Of a DNA stretch of 7,033 nt, positions 1 through 6,075 are shown one piece after another. Position 1 is the stretch's first letter. The number at the start of each line of letters is the position of its first letter. A program made the position numbers and the translations under genes. The notes beneath the pieces are model-generated. The model was given only the letters and a program-made list of their open reading frames with translations. It searched no databases and had not been told where the DNA came from. The DNA is from JAIBJP01 sp035601195. GTDB lineage: Bacteria > Actinomycetota > Thermoleophilia > Gaiellales > Gaiellaceae. The stretch is from assembly GCA_035601195.1 (NCBI GenBank), contig DATNOU010000168.1:1-7033 (forward strand), in the 5' to 3' direction.

Positions 1-20
1 CGGTTGCGACCGCTCTGCTC
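1..20 (-). repeat. Dispersed intergenic repeat, copy A, part beyond the insertion sequence
   Basis: These 20 bases are identical to 5984-6003 in the intact copy B. They are the part of the split target on the transposase-3' side of the element. The repeat continues past the window edge. Bases 19-20 (TC) are the core dinucleotide. Confidence 0.8.
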
Positions 21-240
21 TTTCTGAAGAAGGGCCGCTTGTCGAGTCCGGCCTGCGGGGCCGAGCGAGGAGCGCTTGGCGGCCGCCGCGGCGGAGTTAT
101 CTCAGCGCGTTTTCGTTGGTGTACCTCCTCTGATGCTCCCGGACGGTTGGATGCTCATCTCTTTCTTGGCGTTTGGGTGCACACCGTGTCGATGGGAGCT
201 GTCCCGGCTTCTCAATTCCATAAGGGGCCGTCAGGCGGCC
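21..240 (-). ncRNA. Predicted bridge RNA / seekRNA region of the insertion sequence
   Basis: IS1111-type elements encode a structured guide RNA 3' of the transposase gene, and this is the element's only long non-coding segment. Reading the minus strand, it begins with a perfect 5-bp hairpin (GGCCG/CGGCC, 240-226). Next, 224-215 reads CTTATGGAAT, identical to the junction on the transposase-start side (1371-1362): six target bases, core GA and two element bases. Further on, 166-159 reads AGAAAGAG, identical to the other junction (25-18): five element-end bases, core GA and one flank base. The order of stem-loop, target guide, then donor guide follows the published IS110 bridge-RNA layout. A GCTCC at about 201-197 could pair with the core and right target (GGAGC), but this is only 5 nt. 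No clear right donor guide was found. RNA ends are unknown; the guides lie in 159-224. This is prediction only. Confidence 0.55.
25..36 (+). repeat. Subterminal inverted repeat, transposase-3' side
   Basis: TGAAGAAGGGCC is the exact reverse complement of 1346-1357. It lies 4 bp inside the core dinucleotide at 19-20. Similarity continues more weakly inward (about 16 of 20 bases). Confidence 0.9.
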
Positions 241-1292
241 AAAGCCAAGCGGGAGCTTGCCGGGACAGAGGTGCCCCTGGTGCAGCGAGGGGCAGGCTTG
301 AAGGGTTGGTTGCGGGAGAGCATGTACCAGGCGGCGATCAGGATCTTGCGCGCGACCGCGGCCTTGGCGGAGTTCTTGTTGCCGGAGCGGCGAGCGACGT
401 CGGCGTAGAGGTCGTGCCACGGGTTGGTTTCGCGCCAGGCCTGCTGGGCGGCCTCGACCGCCGCCCAGGCGAGGAGGCGTGAGCCGGACTTGCTGAGCGG
501 GCCGCTGTGCGGCCGAGCTTGACCGGACTGGTGGACGCGTGGGGCGAGTCGACCGTAGGAAACGAGCCTGGCCGGGCTCGAGAAGCGACTCACCTCACCG
601 ATCTCGACGGCGATCGTCAAGGCGAGTAGCTCGGCGACGCCGGGGATCGTGTCGAGCAGGACCGCGCGCGGGTCGGCGTGGGCCAACGGTCTCAGCTCGG
701 CGTCCAGCGGCGCGATCCGCGCGTCGAGGAACCCGATCACTGACAGACACTCGCTGACCGAGCGGCGCCAGACCTCGGGCACGCCAGCGCGTTCGAGTAG
801 CGCCATCCCGTCCGCCCGGCGCAAGCGTTGCAGCGAGACGCGGACGCCCCACTGCGTCTGCAGACCAGCGATGCGCGCTTTCGCGCTCGTCCGTAGCCGG
901 ACCAGATGCATCCGCCGACGCAGCCGCTCCCGCAGCGCCCGCTCATCGAGCGAGGGAAGCCACAGGGCCGGCACGAGCTCGCGGCGGGAGAGCTCGGCGA
1001 GCAGACGCGCGTCGACCTTGTCGGTCTTCGCGGCCAGCGGCGCCACGGTCTTGACCTTGCGCGCATCGGCGACCTCCACCTGCCAGCCGCAATCGACGAG
1101 CTGGTCCCGCACCCAGAGCGCGCCGCTCATCATCTCCAGGCACGCCTTCACCTCATCGCCCAGTTCGAGGACGAGCCGAGCGAGCCCGTCGCGGTCAGCG
1201 GGTATCTGACCCTCGCTGGCGATCTGACCGCCTGGGGAAAGCGCGCACCACTGCGCCTTTCGATACGCCCAATCGATTCCGACATACTTCAC
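231..1292 (-). CDS. IS110/IS1111-family DEDD transposase
   Basis: This is a 353-residue transposase/recombinase that moves the surrounding element through a circular intermediate, guided by an element-encoded RNA (family knowledge). The N-terminal RuvC-like domain (about 1-150) shows the acidic set D7 (GIDWA), E53 (CLEMM), D91 and D94 (TDKVDA). A basic, helical middle segment (about 115-160) follows. The C-terminal Transposase_20-type domain (about 210-290) has IPGV at 216-219 and the YGRLAPRVHQSG stretch, where S256 is the likely catalytic serine, followed by SKSGSRLL. Length is normal for the family. The start is GTG at 1292, with a strong AAGGAGG ribosome site (1305-1299) 6 nt upstream; the reading MKYVGIDW fits family N-termini. 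The stop codon at 231-233 lies in the loop of a small hairpin that may open the guide RNA. No frameshift or missing motif is seen. Assignment to the IS1111 group rests mainly on element architecture. Confidence 0.95.
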   Translation of the reverse strand: MKYVGIDWAYRKAQWCALSPGGQIASEGQIPADRDGLARLVLELGDEVKACLEMMSGALWVRDQLVDCGWQVEVADARKVKTVAPLAAKTDKVDARLLAELSRRELVPALWLPSLDERALRERLRRRMHLVRLRTSAKARIAGLQTQWGVRVSLQRLRRADGMALLERAGVPEVWRRSVSECLSVIGFLDARIAPLDAELRPLAHADPRAVLLDTIPGVAELLALTIAVEIGEVSRFSSPARLVSYGRLAPRVHQSGQARPHSGPLSKSGSRLLAWAAVEAAQQAWRETNPWHDLYADVARRSGNKNSAKAAVARKILIAAWYMLSRNQPFKPAPRCTRGTSVPASSRLALAA

Positions 1293-1322
1293 CTCGGGCC
1301 TCCTTCCCGATGGGATTGGTCA

Positions 1323-1339
1323 CCGGAGAGTGTCTCCGG
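1323..1339 (-). promoter_or_regulatory. Perfect hairpin upstream of the transposase start
   Basis: CCGGAGA and TCTCCGG form a perfect 7-bp stem around a 3-nt GTG loop. The hairpin lies between the subterminal repeat and the transposase ribosome site, about 30 nt from the start codon. It could limit transposase expression from outside transcription, or it could be part of the end-recognition structure. It is visible only as structure; the role is inferred. Confidence 0.45.
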
Positions 1340-1345
1340 CCAGGA

Positions 1346-1357
1346 GGCCCTTCTTCA
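1346..1357 (-). repeat. Subterminal inverted repeat, transposase-5' side
   Basis: GGCCCTTCTTCA on the plus strand is the partner of 25-36. It lies 6 bp inside the core dinucleotide at 1364-1365 and 53 bp upstream of the transposase GTG. Confidence 0.9.
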
Positions 1358-1363
1358 TGACAT

Positions 1364-1435
1364 TCCATAAGTGCTCCATCCGCTGTCGTCCATGGCGACA
1401 ACACGCGGCGGGGCAGAGGCGGACCTTGATCCTTC
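1364..1435 (-). repeat. Dispersed intergenic repeat, copy A, part next to the fusion gene
   Basis: Positions 1364-1391 match 6002-6029 with two differences. Weaker similarity, needing one 1-bp gap, continues to about 1435 (about 6073 in copy B). The part lies roughly 50 bp past the stop codon of the acetyltransferase-oxidase gene, in the same orientation as copy B past the TetR gene. A short stem (TGTCG/CGACA) around CCATGG sits at about 1383-1400; copy B has a related but altered stem (TCTGT/ACAGA). No strong terminator is evident in 1436-1483. Confidence 0.7.
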
Positions 1436-1483
1436 GCTGTTGGCGAGAGGGTCTCGGCGACGAGGGAACCGGCGCACATTCAG

Positions 1484-3439
1484 TCAAATAGGCCGAAGCG
1501 ACTGGTGGAACCGAAAGAGATTGTCTCGGTCGTAGTGCGCCTTGACGTGGGACAGGCGCTCGTAGTTGGCGTCATGGTAGGCGCGTGCCCAGTTGGTCAG
1601 GTCCGGGTCGGGGAAGCTCGGATAGACGCCGCCCGACCCGTGCGGGTGGACGATTGACCATGAGCGTGCGAGCCAGTCGCGGGCCGTGTCTCGTTCGTGC
1701 GCTGCTGCGTCGGCGTCGAGCACGACCGCGTGCTTGAGTAGGAAGCGCTCGTTGCGGTGGGCGAAGGCGGTCGCGTCGGTGCGCGTGCGGTTGTACGCGC
1801 CGCTCCAGGGCGTGAAGTCGAGCTCGCGGGCCTGACCCGTTCCTCGTCCCTCCACGAAGGAGTCGACCAGCGCGGCGATCACGTCCGGAGGTAGGGGCCG
1901 GCGAAAGAACTCCGACTTCGCGAACATCATGCTGGGCCGAGGCAGTTCGAGCGGGGTCGTGCTGCCCGAGCGCTCCGCACCCGGCGCGTGCTCCGCCAGG
2001 AAGGTCTTGGCGGCTCGATGCGGCAGCTGCTTGATCTTGGTCGAGACCGGGTCGGCGCTTAGCCGCACGATCAGGTGGTCGAGCGTGTCGGTGGTCTCGG
2101 TTTCCGTGCCGAGCATGGCGCCGAAGATCGTGACCACGGGTTCGTCGAGATCGCCGCTTGCGGTGACGAGAAGGCTCGCCGCGAGCTCGTCGGACGCGTC
2201 GGGAGCCCAGTCCTGCCACAGCTCGACCGCGGCCGCTGCCTGCGCGTACGGCCAGTCGAGTCTGAAGCAGGTGAGGTGCTGGGCCGGGACGGTTCTCAGG
2301 AGGAAGGTGGTGACGATCCCGAACTGGCCACCGCCGGCTCCACGCAAGGCCCAGAAGAGATCCGGCTCTCGGTGCTCGTCGCACTCGACGACGCGACCGT
2401 CTGCCAGCACGACCCGCGCTCCGACGAGCTGGTCAGAGGTGAGCCCGTACCTGCGACCGAGGATGCCGAAGCCACCGCCGAGCGTCAGCCCGGCGATCCC
2501 GACCGACGGGCAGGCGCCGGCGGGAATCGTCAGGCCATCACTGTCCAACCGCTCGTAGACGTCGCCGAGCAGCGCCCCGGCCTCGACCGTGGCGAGACCG
2601 TCGGCGACCGAGACGGAGCGCATCTCACTCAAGTCGATCAGGATTCCTCGGGTCGACGAGCGGCCAGCGAAACAGTGCCCGCCGCTCCTAGCGCCGATCT
2701 CGGCCCCGGCTCGTCGTGCGAACGTGATCGTCTCGGCCACGTCTGCCGCCGTCAGGCAAAGAACGACCGCCTCCGGGGCGATGTGCTCGAACTGCGCCCA
2801 GGCGGGCTTGCGCAGGGCCTCGAGGTCGGGCGAGTCGCGAGGTACGACAGGTCCCTCCACCACGGCCTCGAGCGCCGCGAGCCCAGAGAGGTCGGCTGGC
2901 TCCAGACGGCTCTCACCGGAAGTGCTCACGTCTCGAGCTGCTTGACGAGCCGCAATTCGCGAAATATCGGTGCCGCGGAAATCCGATACGCGATCAGAGC
3001 CGTCCGGGCGATACCCCGCAGCCCGGTACACGGCGAGCGCGCGCTCGTTCTGCTCGTGAACGAAGAGATACGCCTCCGTGCAACCTGCGGCGCGGAGCGC
3101 GTCATGAGCCGCGGCAAGGAGCGCGCGGCCGATCCCGCGCCCGGCGTGGGCGGGATGGACGAAAAGGAGGAACATCTCGCCGTTCTCGGGATGAACGGCC
3201 GTGTAGCCGACGACGCCATCCGTCTCGTCCACAGCGACGAGGAGCACCTTCGGCGGCTGGTGGTCAGCCACGAGCTGCTCCCAGTCCTCGGCGGCGAACA
3301 TCGGCTCGGCGGCGAGATCGCCGAGGTAGGTCCATCCCGCGCGGACGGCGGCGTCGAAGACCGCTCCGATGGCTTGAGCGTCCCCTTGGACGGCGCGTCG
3401 CAGCTTCGGTGGTGCTGTATCCGACCTGATCTCGTTCAC
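1484..3439 (-). CDS. GNAT acetyltransferase fused to berberine-bridge-type FAD oxidase
   Basis: This 651-residue protein has two domains. Residues about 12-160 are a GNAT N-acetyltransferase fold, with the acetyl-CoA loop seen as VHPAHAGRGIGRALL (94-108) and the late motif NERALAVYRAAGY (131-143). After a linker, residues about 210-651 form a vanillyl-alcohol-oxidase/berberine-bridge-type flavoprotein. ARSGGHCFAG carries H255, and PAGACPSVGIAGLTLGGG carries C310; by family analogy these bind FAD bicovalently. The BBE C-terminal motif runs from YPSFPDPD (606) to YDRDNLFRFHQSL (636-648). Such oxidases oxidise sugars, alcohols or secondary metabolites; neither substrate can be read from the sequence. 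No signal peptide is seen, so it is probably cytoplasmic. The GTG start at 3439 overlaps the upstream stop by 4 bp (GTGA), implying translational coupling. The oxidase half alone (from a GTG at 2929, 481 residues) would be a normal-length BBE protein, so separate translation is possible, but no good ribosome site precedes it. Confidence 0.93.
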   Translation of the reverse strand: MNEIRSDTAPPKLRRAVQGDAQAIGAVFDAAVRAGWTYLGDLAAEPMFAAEDWEQLVADHQPPKVLLVAVDETDGVVGYTAVHPENGEMFLLFVHPAHAGRGIGRALLAAAHDALRAAGCTEAYLFVHEQNERALAVYRAAGYRPDGSDRVSDFRGTDISRIAARQAARDVSTSGESRLEPADLSGLAALEAVVEGPVVPRDSPDLEALRKPAWAQFEHIAPEAVVLCLTAADVAETITFARRAGAEIGARSGGHCFAGRSSTRGILIDLSEMRSVSVADGLATVEAGALLGDVYERLDSDGLTIPAGACPSVGIAGLTLGGGFGILGRRYGLTSDQLVGARVVLADGRVVECDEHREPDLFWALRGAGGGQFGIVTTFLLRTVPAQHLTCFRLDWPYAQAAAAVELWQDWAPDASDELAASLLVTASGDLDEPVVTIFGAMLGTETETTDTLDHLIVRLSADPVSTKIKQLPHRAAKTFLAEHAPGAERSGSTTPLELPRPSMMFAKSEFFRRPLPPDVIAALVDSFVEGRGTGQARELDFTPWSGAYNRTRTDATAFAHRNERFLLKHAVVLDADAAAHERDTARDWLARSWSIVHPHGSGGVYPSFPDPDLTNWARAYHDANYERLSHVKAHYDRDNLFRFHQSLRPI

Positions 3440-3969
3440 GAGATGCCTCCGAGTGCGCTCGGAAGCCGCGATCGAAAGTCGTGCAGGCCCACCCAGGCCG
3501 GGCGGAGGTCGATCCGGGCCATCCGCGTGCCCGGCTGATCGATCTCCGCCAGGTAGGCCCGAGTCGCGTCCTCACCCAAGTAGCGGCGGGCCGCGGACGC
3601 GTACTCGAGAGGGATGCCCTCGACCTCGCTGATCTCCACGCTCCCGCGCATCGTGAGCACCTCGGGCGGGAAGGCCTCAGTATCGATCGTGACCGCGACG
3701 TCGGGGCTCGCCCGTAGCGCCCGCAGGCGACCGGCTGCGTGCCGAACGTGCGGCGCCGCCAGGAAGGTCGGCATCGCCAACACTTCACCCGTCCAGTGGA
3801 ACCACGTCGCCAACACGCGCGGCGTGCCATCGAGACCGATGTAGGCAAAGCGCGCGGGAATCTGCGACGAGAGCAAACGGCGAGCGACGTCGCTCTCCAA
3901 CAGGCCGAGGTCTCCCTGCTTCAGCGTCATCGGATCGGTGCTCGTCTGGCGACTGCGGTTCTCGGTCAC
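3436..3969 (-). CDS. PPOX-fold (pyridoxamine 5'-phosphate oxidase-like) flavin-binding protein
   Basis: This 177-residue protein resembles the PPOX-class split-barrel family, which binds FMN or F420. The core runs from about residue 25 to 165: FAYIGLDGTPRVLATWF (41-57) is the usual first strand pair, followed by a short HxW-type turn, VAVTIDTEAFPPEVLTMRGSVEI (91-113), and a C-terminal RIDLRPAWVGLHDF (152-165). Members reduce or oxidise small substrates or only bind cofactor, so the reaction is open and FMN versus F420 cannot be told. The GTG start at 3969 has AGGTG just upstream (4-nt spacing). An ATG at residue 14 (3930) is an alternative with no clear ribosome site; the first 13 residues are poorly family-like. 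Its stop overlaps the start of the fusion gene by 4 bp, and 84 bp separate it from the gene before it. It is probably co-expressed with both. Confidence 0.85.
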   Translation of the reverse strand: MTENRSRQTSTDPMTLKQGDLGLLESDVARRLLSSQIPARFAYIGLDGTPRVLATWFHWTGEVLAMPTFLAAPHVRHAAGRLRALRASPDVAVTIDTEAFPPEVLTMRGSVEISEVEGIPLEYASAARRYLGEDATRAYLAEIDQPGTRMARIDLRPAWVGLHDFRSRLPSALGGIS

Positions 3970-4053
3970 GATTCACCTACGCGTCGTACACCTCGAGCGT
4001 TCGCCCCGGGCCGTCGTGATCGTCTTTCGGTCACGGCACGTCGGTCCCGGTCT

Positions 4054-4662
4054 TCAGTCGGTGGTGGCGGGCGCGTACTGCGGGCGCCCGGCGGGGCGGT
4101 AGACCTGGAGCGCTATGCCCTTCGGATAGGCGCGCGAGTCGACGAGTTCGAGCGCGGTGTCCGGGCCTGTGTCGGGGAAGAGCCGCGTGCCCTGGCCGAC
4201 GATCACGGGGCAGACGAGCAGGTTGATCTCGTCGACAAGCTCGTTCTCGAGCAGCCAGCGGACCAGGCTGCCGCTGCCGTGCACCTGCAGCTCGCCGCCC
4301 GGCTCGGCTTTCAGCTCGCGGATGGCCGCAGCGACGTCTCCGGAGAGGACGGTGGTATCCGCCCACTGCGGGTCCGTGAGAGTGTTCGATGCCACGTACT
4401 TGGGCCGCGAGTTCAACGCATCTGCGATCGGGTTGCCCGACTGGACGCCCCAGTAGCCGGCGAAGAGCTCGTACGTCCGCCGGCCGAACAGGAACGCGTG
4501 GGCGCGCTGGTAGAAGTCGTTGACGAACGCCATCGCCTCGCTATCGAACAGCGGCCTGGCCCAGCCGCCGCGCTCCATTCCGGGATCGAACTCCTCATTC
4601 CTTGCACCGTTTGCTTGCACCACTCCATCGACGGAGATTTGCGTGTTGGTGGTGAGCTTCAT
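4054..4662 (-). CDS. Dihydrofolate reductase family protein (RibD C-terminal-like)
   Basis: This 202-residue protein belongs to the RibD-C/DHFR-like superfamily, which uses NADPH. Visible features are the N-terminal strand MKLTTNTQISVDGVVQ (1-16), FLFGRRTYELFAGYW (57-71) as the usual nucleotide-binding helix region, and VHGSGSLVRWLLENELVDEINLLVCPVIVGQGTRLF (127-162), the most typical stretch of the family. It is not a housekeeping FolA: actinobacterial genomes carry many such paralogues, mostly of unknown substrate and often beside AraC or TetR regulators. An upstream in-frame start at 4731 would add 23 residues of low-complexity basic sequence. The ATG at 4662 is preferred because it is preceded by GAGAAGGGAC and gives a family-like N-terminus. 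It lies 103 bp downstream of the AraC gene and 84 bp upstream of the PPOX gene. A weak CGTGA/TCACG stem in the latter gap is unlikely to terminate transcription. Confidence 0.9.
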   Translation of the reverse strand: MKLTTNTQISVDGVVQANGARNEEFDPGMERGGWARPLFDSEAMAFVNDFYQRAHAFLFGRRTYELFAGYWGVQSGNPIADALNSRPKYVASNTLTDPQWADTTVLSGDVAAAIRELKAEPGGELQVHGSGSLVRWLLENELVDEINLLVCPVIVGQGTRLFPDTGPDTALELVDSRAYPKGIALQVYRPAGRPQYAPATTD

Positions 4663-4765
4663 GGGCTCGTCCCTTCTCTCGAGGACTTCGGGCCGAAGCC
4701 GAGATGGTCCTCTGCGGGGGCGCCGGAGCATTGAAGAAAACGGACGAGTTCAGGCCCGGGAGCCG

Positions 4766-5614
4766 CTATCCCGTGCCGCCGAGCAGCGCGCGGAACGACG
4801 GCGAGTGATCGTGTCGGCCGCGGCAGTGGATGTCCGTCTGACGGATCAATTCGGCAGGTGGCAACCCCGACAGGTACACGCATTCGCGCGTCAAGTGAGC
4901 CTGATCGGCGTAGCCCAATGCGACAGCGGTTCGCGCGAGGCCGAGTCTGCTCCAGCCGCCGGTATGGACGAGCGCCAGAAAGCGCTGGAAGCGCAACACG
5001 CGCTCGAGCGTCTTCGGCGAAAGGCCGACAGCCGCCTTGAAGCGACGGCGCAGCTGGCGCTCGGACACGAACATCGAGGAGGCGACCGACGAGACCCGGG
5101 TTGCTCGTGCCGCCAGCCGCTCAACACCGAACGCCACCATGCGATCGGTAGCGGCGCCTCTCGCGAGTTGCGCGCTGACTGCGCCCTCCAGCACCGCGAC
5201 CGCCCGCTTGGGTTCGGTTGCGATCCGCTCGTATAGGAACCGAGTCGCAGGCAACACATCCTCCAGCGAGACAATCTGGTCGGCGAGCTCGTGCGCCGGC
5301 ACGCCGAGCACAGCCGCGGCACTTTCCGGACGGAGGCGGAGCGAAACGATGGTCGTGCCGGGAGAAAGCGTCCTTACGAGCGGCCCCGTCTGAGGCCCGA
5401 CGAGAAGTGGTTGTCCACCCACTTCACACACGAGCTCGACGCTTCCGTTTGGCGCGGAGCGGTGGAGATAGGAACTCGACCCCGCGTCGATCCGGTGCAC
5501 GGACCAACAGACCACGTACCGGGCGAGCGGTGGCGAGGGGAAACCCTCAGCGTAGTCCTGCACCGACGGCTCCGGCCCTTGAACCAACGCTCGTAACGTA
5601 CGTGGCTCAGTCAT
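4766..5614 (-). CDS. AraC-family transcriptional regulator
   Basis: This is a 282-residue regulator read from ATG at 5614. The C-terminal DNA-binding domain has two helix-turn-helix units: VSSVASSMFVSERQLRRRFK, and LARTAVALGYADQAHLTREC followed by the family signature SGLPPAEL. The N-terminal part (FPSPPLARYVVCWSVHR, NGSVELVCEVGG, LRLRPESAAAVLGVPAHELAD) matches the DUF6597-type sensor region often found on such AraC proteins. No ligand is identifiable. In-frame GTG codons at 5653 and 5665 could add 13 or 17 residues. None of the starts has a convincing ribosome site, so the start is uncertain. The gene is first of four on the strand, so local control of the DHFR-like, PPOX and fusion genes is the simplest inference, but no operator was identified. 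The last 20 residues (RGRHDHSPSFRALLGGTG and before) extend past the second helix-turn-helix, as is common. Confidence 0.92.
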   Translation of the reverse strand: MTEPRTLRALVQGPEPSVQDYAEGFPSPPLARYVVCWSVHRIDAGSSSYLHRSAPNGSVELVCEVGGQPLLVGPQTGPLVRTLSPGTTIVSLRLRPESAAAVLGVPAHELADQIVSLEDVLPATRFLYERIATEPKRAVAVLEGAVSAQLARGAATDRMVAFGVERLAARATRVSSVASSMFVSERQLRRRFKAAVGLSPKTLERVLRFQRFLALVHTGGWSRLGLARTAVALGYADQAHLTRECVYLSGLPPAELIRQTDIHCRGRHDHSPSFRALLGGTG

Positions 5615-5665
5615 CGATCGTCGAAAGGCATGCTCTTCGGGATCCTTACCCACTAGTGACCGCAC

Positions 5666-5908
5666 CGAGGCACGGATCTCACCGATCGTGGCTCCACTGC
5701 CCGCGATCAGTGCCCCCTGCGCGTCGCGTCGTGTACATCTGACTCCCCTAGTCCAGTGGCCGTCGGCGCAGCCCGGGTGTTAGGGTTGGGATGAGTCCTG
5801 CGAGCCTTCGGGTTGGGAGGATTCGACCTCTCTTTGCGGAGCCAGGGAAGTGACCCCCTCCATAGCACGGAAGGGATCGACACTTACCATGCGCTCCGAT
5901 CGGCAACT
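5666..5908. other. Intergenic stretch between AraC start and the repeat; no gene seen
   Basis: Neither strand gives a convincing protein. The AraC promoter should lie here, but no -35/-10 pair stands out on the minus strand. A modest hairpin (CCCTCC 5856-5861 with GGAAGGG 5869-5875, one bulged A) is present without a following T-run on either strand. A tRNA-like GGTCGAATCC (minus strand, about 5828-5819) lacks the rest of a cloverleaf. Confidence 0.5.
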
Positions 5909-6073
5909 GGTCGCAACCCACGGCAACGGTTTTCGCTTGTCCGAGCCGTTTTCAGGGCCGACTCCTTTGCCACCGGTTGCCACCGGTTGCGACCGCTCTG
6001 CTCCATAAATGCTCCATCCTCTGTCGTCCCCAAAGGCAACACAGAGCAGGACGCAAGCGGACTCGGTTCCATC
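5909..6073 (-). repeat. Dispersed intergenic repeat, copy B (uninterrupted insertion target)
   Basis: This is the intact relative of the element's target. Positions 5984-6003 equal 1-20, and 6002-6029 match 1364-1391 at 26 of 28, so the element's insertion point corresponds to TC at 6002-6003. The repeat begins right after the TetR stop (6076). It includes an exact tandem 10-mer, CACCGGTTGC, at 5971-5980 and 5981-5990. It also has a long imperfect stem: GGTCGCAACC (5909-5918) with GGTTGCGACC (5985-5994), then GGCAAC (5922-5927) with GTTGCC (5976-5981), around a loop of some 40 nt. How much of 5909-5983 belongs to the repeat cannot be told, because the matching part of copy A is outside the window. 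Confidence 0.7.
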
Positions 6074-6075
6074 TG

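Larger units (their letters stand above)
21..1363 (-). mobile_element. Complete IS110-family (IS1111-type) insertion sequence
   Basis: The element is about 1.34 kb and carries one transposase gene on the minus strand. Its ends are inferred by comparing flanks with an uninterrupted relative of the target at 5984-6029. Positions 1-20 equal 5984-6003 exactly, and 1364-1391 match 6002-6029 at 26 of 28 bases. The two matches share only TC, at 19-20 and 1364-1365, which is therefore the duplicated core dinucleotide. Inside the ends lies a perfect 12-bp subterminal inverted repeat (25-36 and 1346-1357), set 4 bp from one core and 6 bp from the other. From family knowledge, subterminal repeats with unequal spacing and a long non-coding segment 3' of the transposase gene are IS1111-group traits. 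Here about 210 bp lie 3' and 71 bp lie 5' of the gene. There is no conventional target-site duplication beyond the core, as expected for IS110 elements. All parts look intact, so it may be mobile. Confidence 0.88.

Noticed and set aside
39..482. Plus-strand open frames at 39-482 and 76-408
   Set aside because: They run antisense through the transposase 3' end and the non-coding guide region, have no recognisable domain, and are explained by high GC.
215..1371. Alternative element ends at the direct repeat ATTCCATAAG (215-224 and 1362-1371)
   Set aside because: These boundaries would leave the inverted repeat at 25-36 outside and would not explain why 1-20 continues copy B. The repeat is better read as a guide matching its target.
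1441..1483. Search for an intrinsic terminator after the fusion gene
   Set aside because: No stem followed by a T-run was found on the minus strand.
2075..3538. Long plus-strand frame (487 codons) opposite the fusion gene
   Set aside because: The composition is typical of an antisense shadow. The minus-strand frame carries clear GNAT and BBE motifs throughout.
3739..4734. Plus-strand frame (331 codons) opposite the PPOX and DHFR-like genes
   Set aside because: It spans two convincing minus-strand genes and their gap, and shows no motif of its own.
5815..5830. tRNA TPsiC-like GGTCGAATCC on the minus strand
   Set aside because: No acceptor, D or anticodon arms can be placed around it in the proper spacing, and there is no tRNA 3' end.
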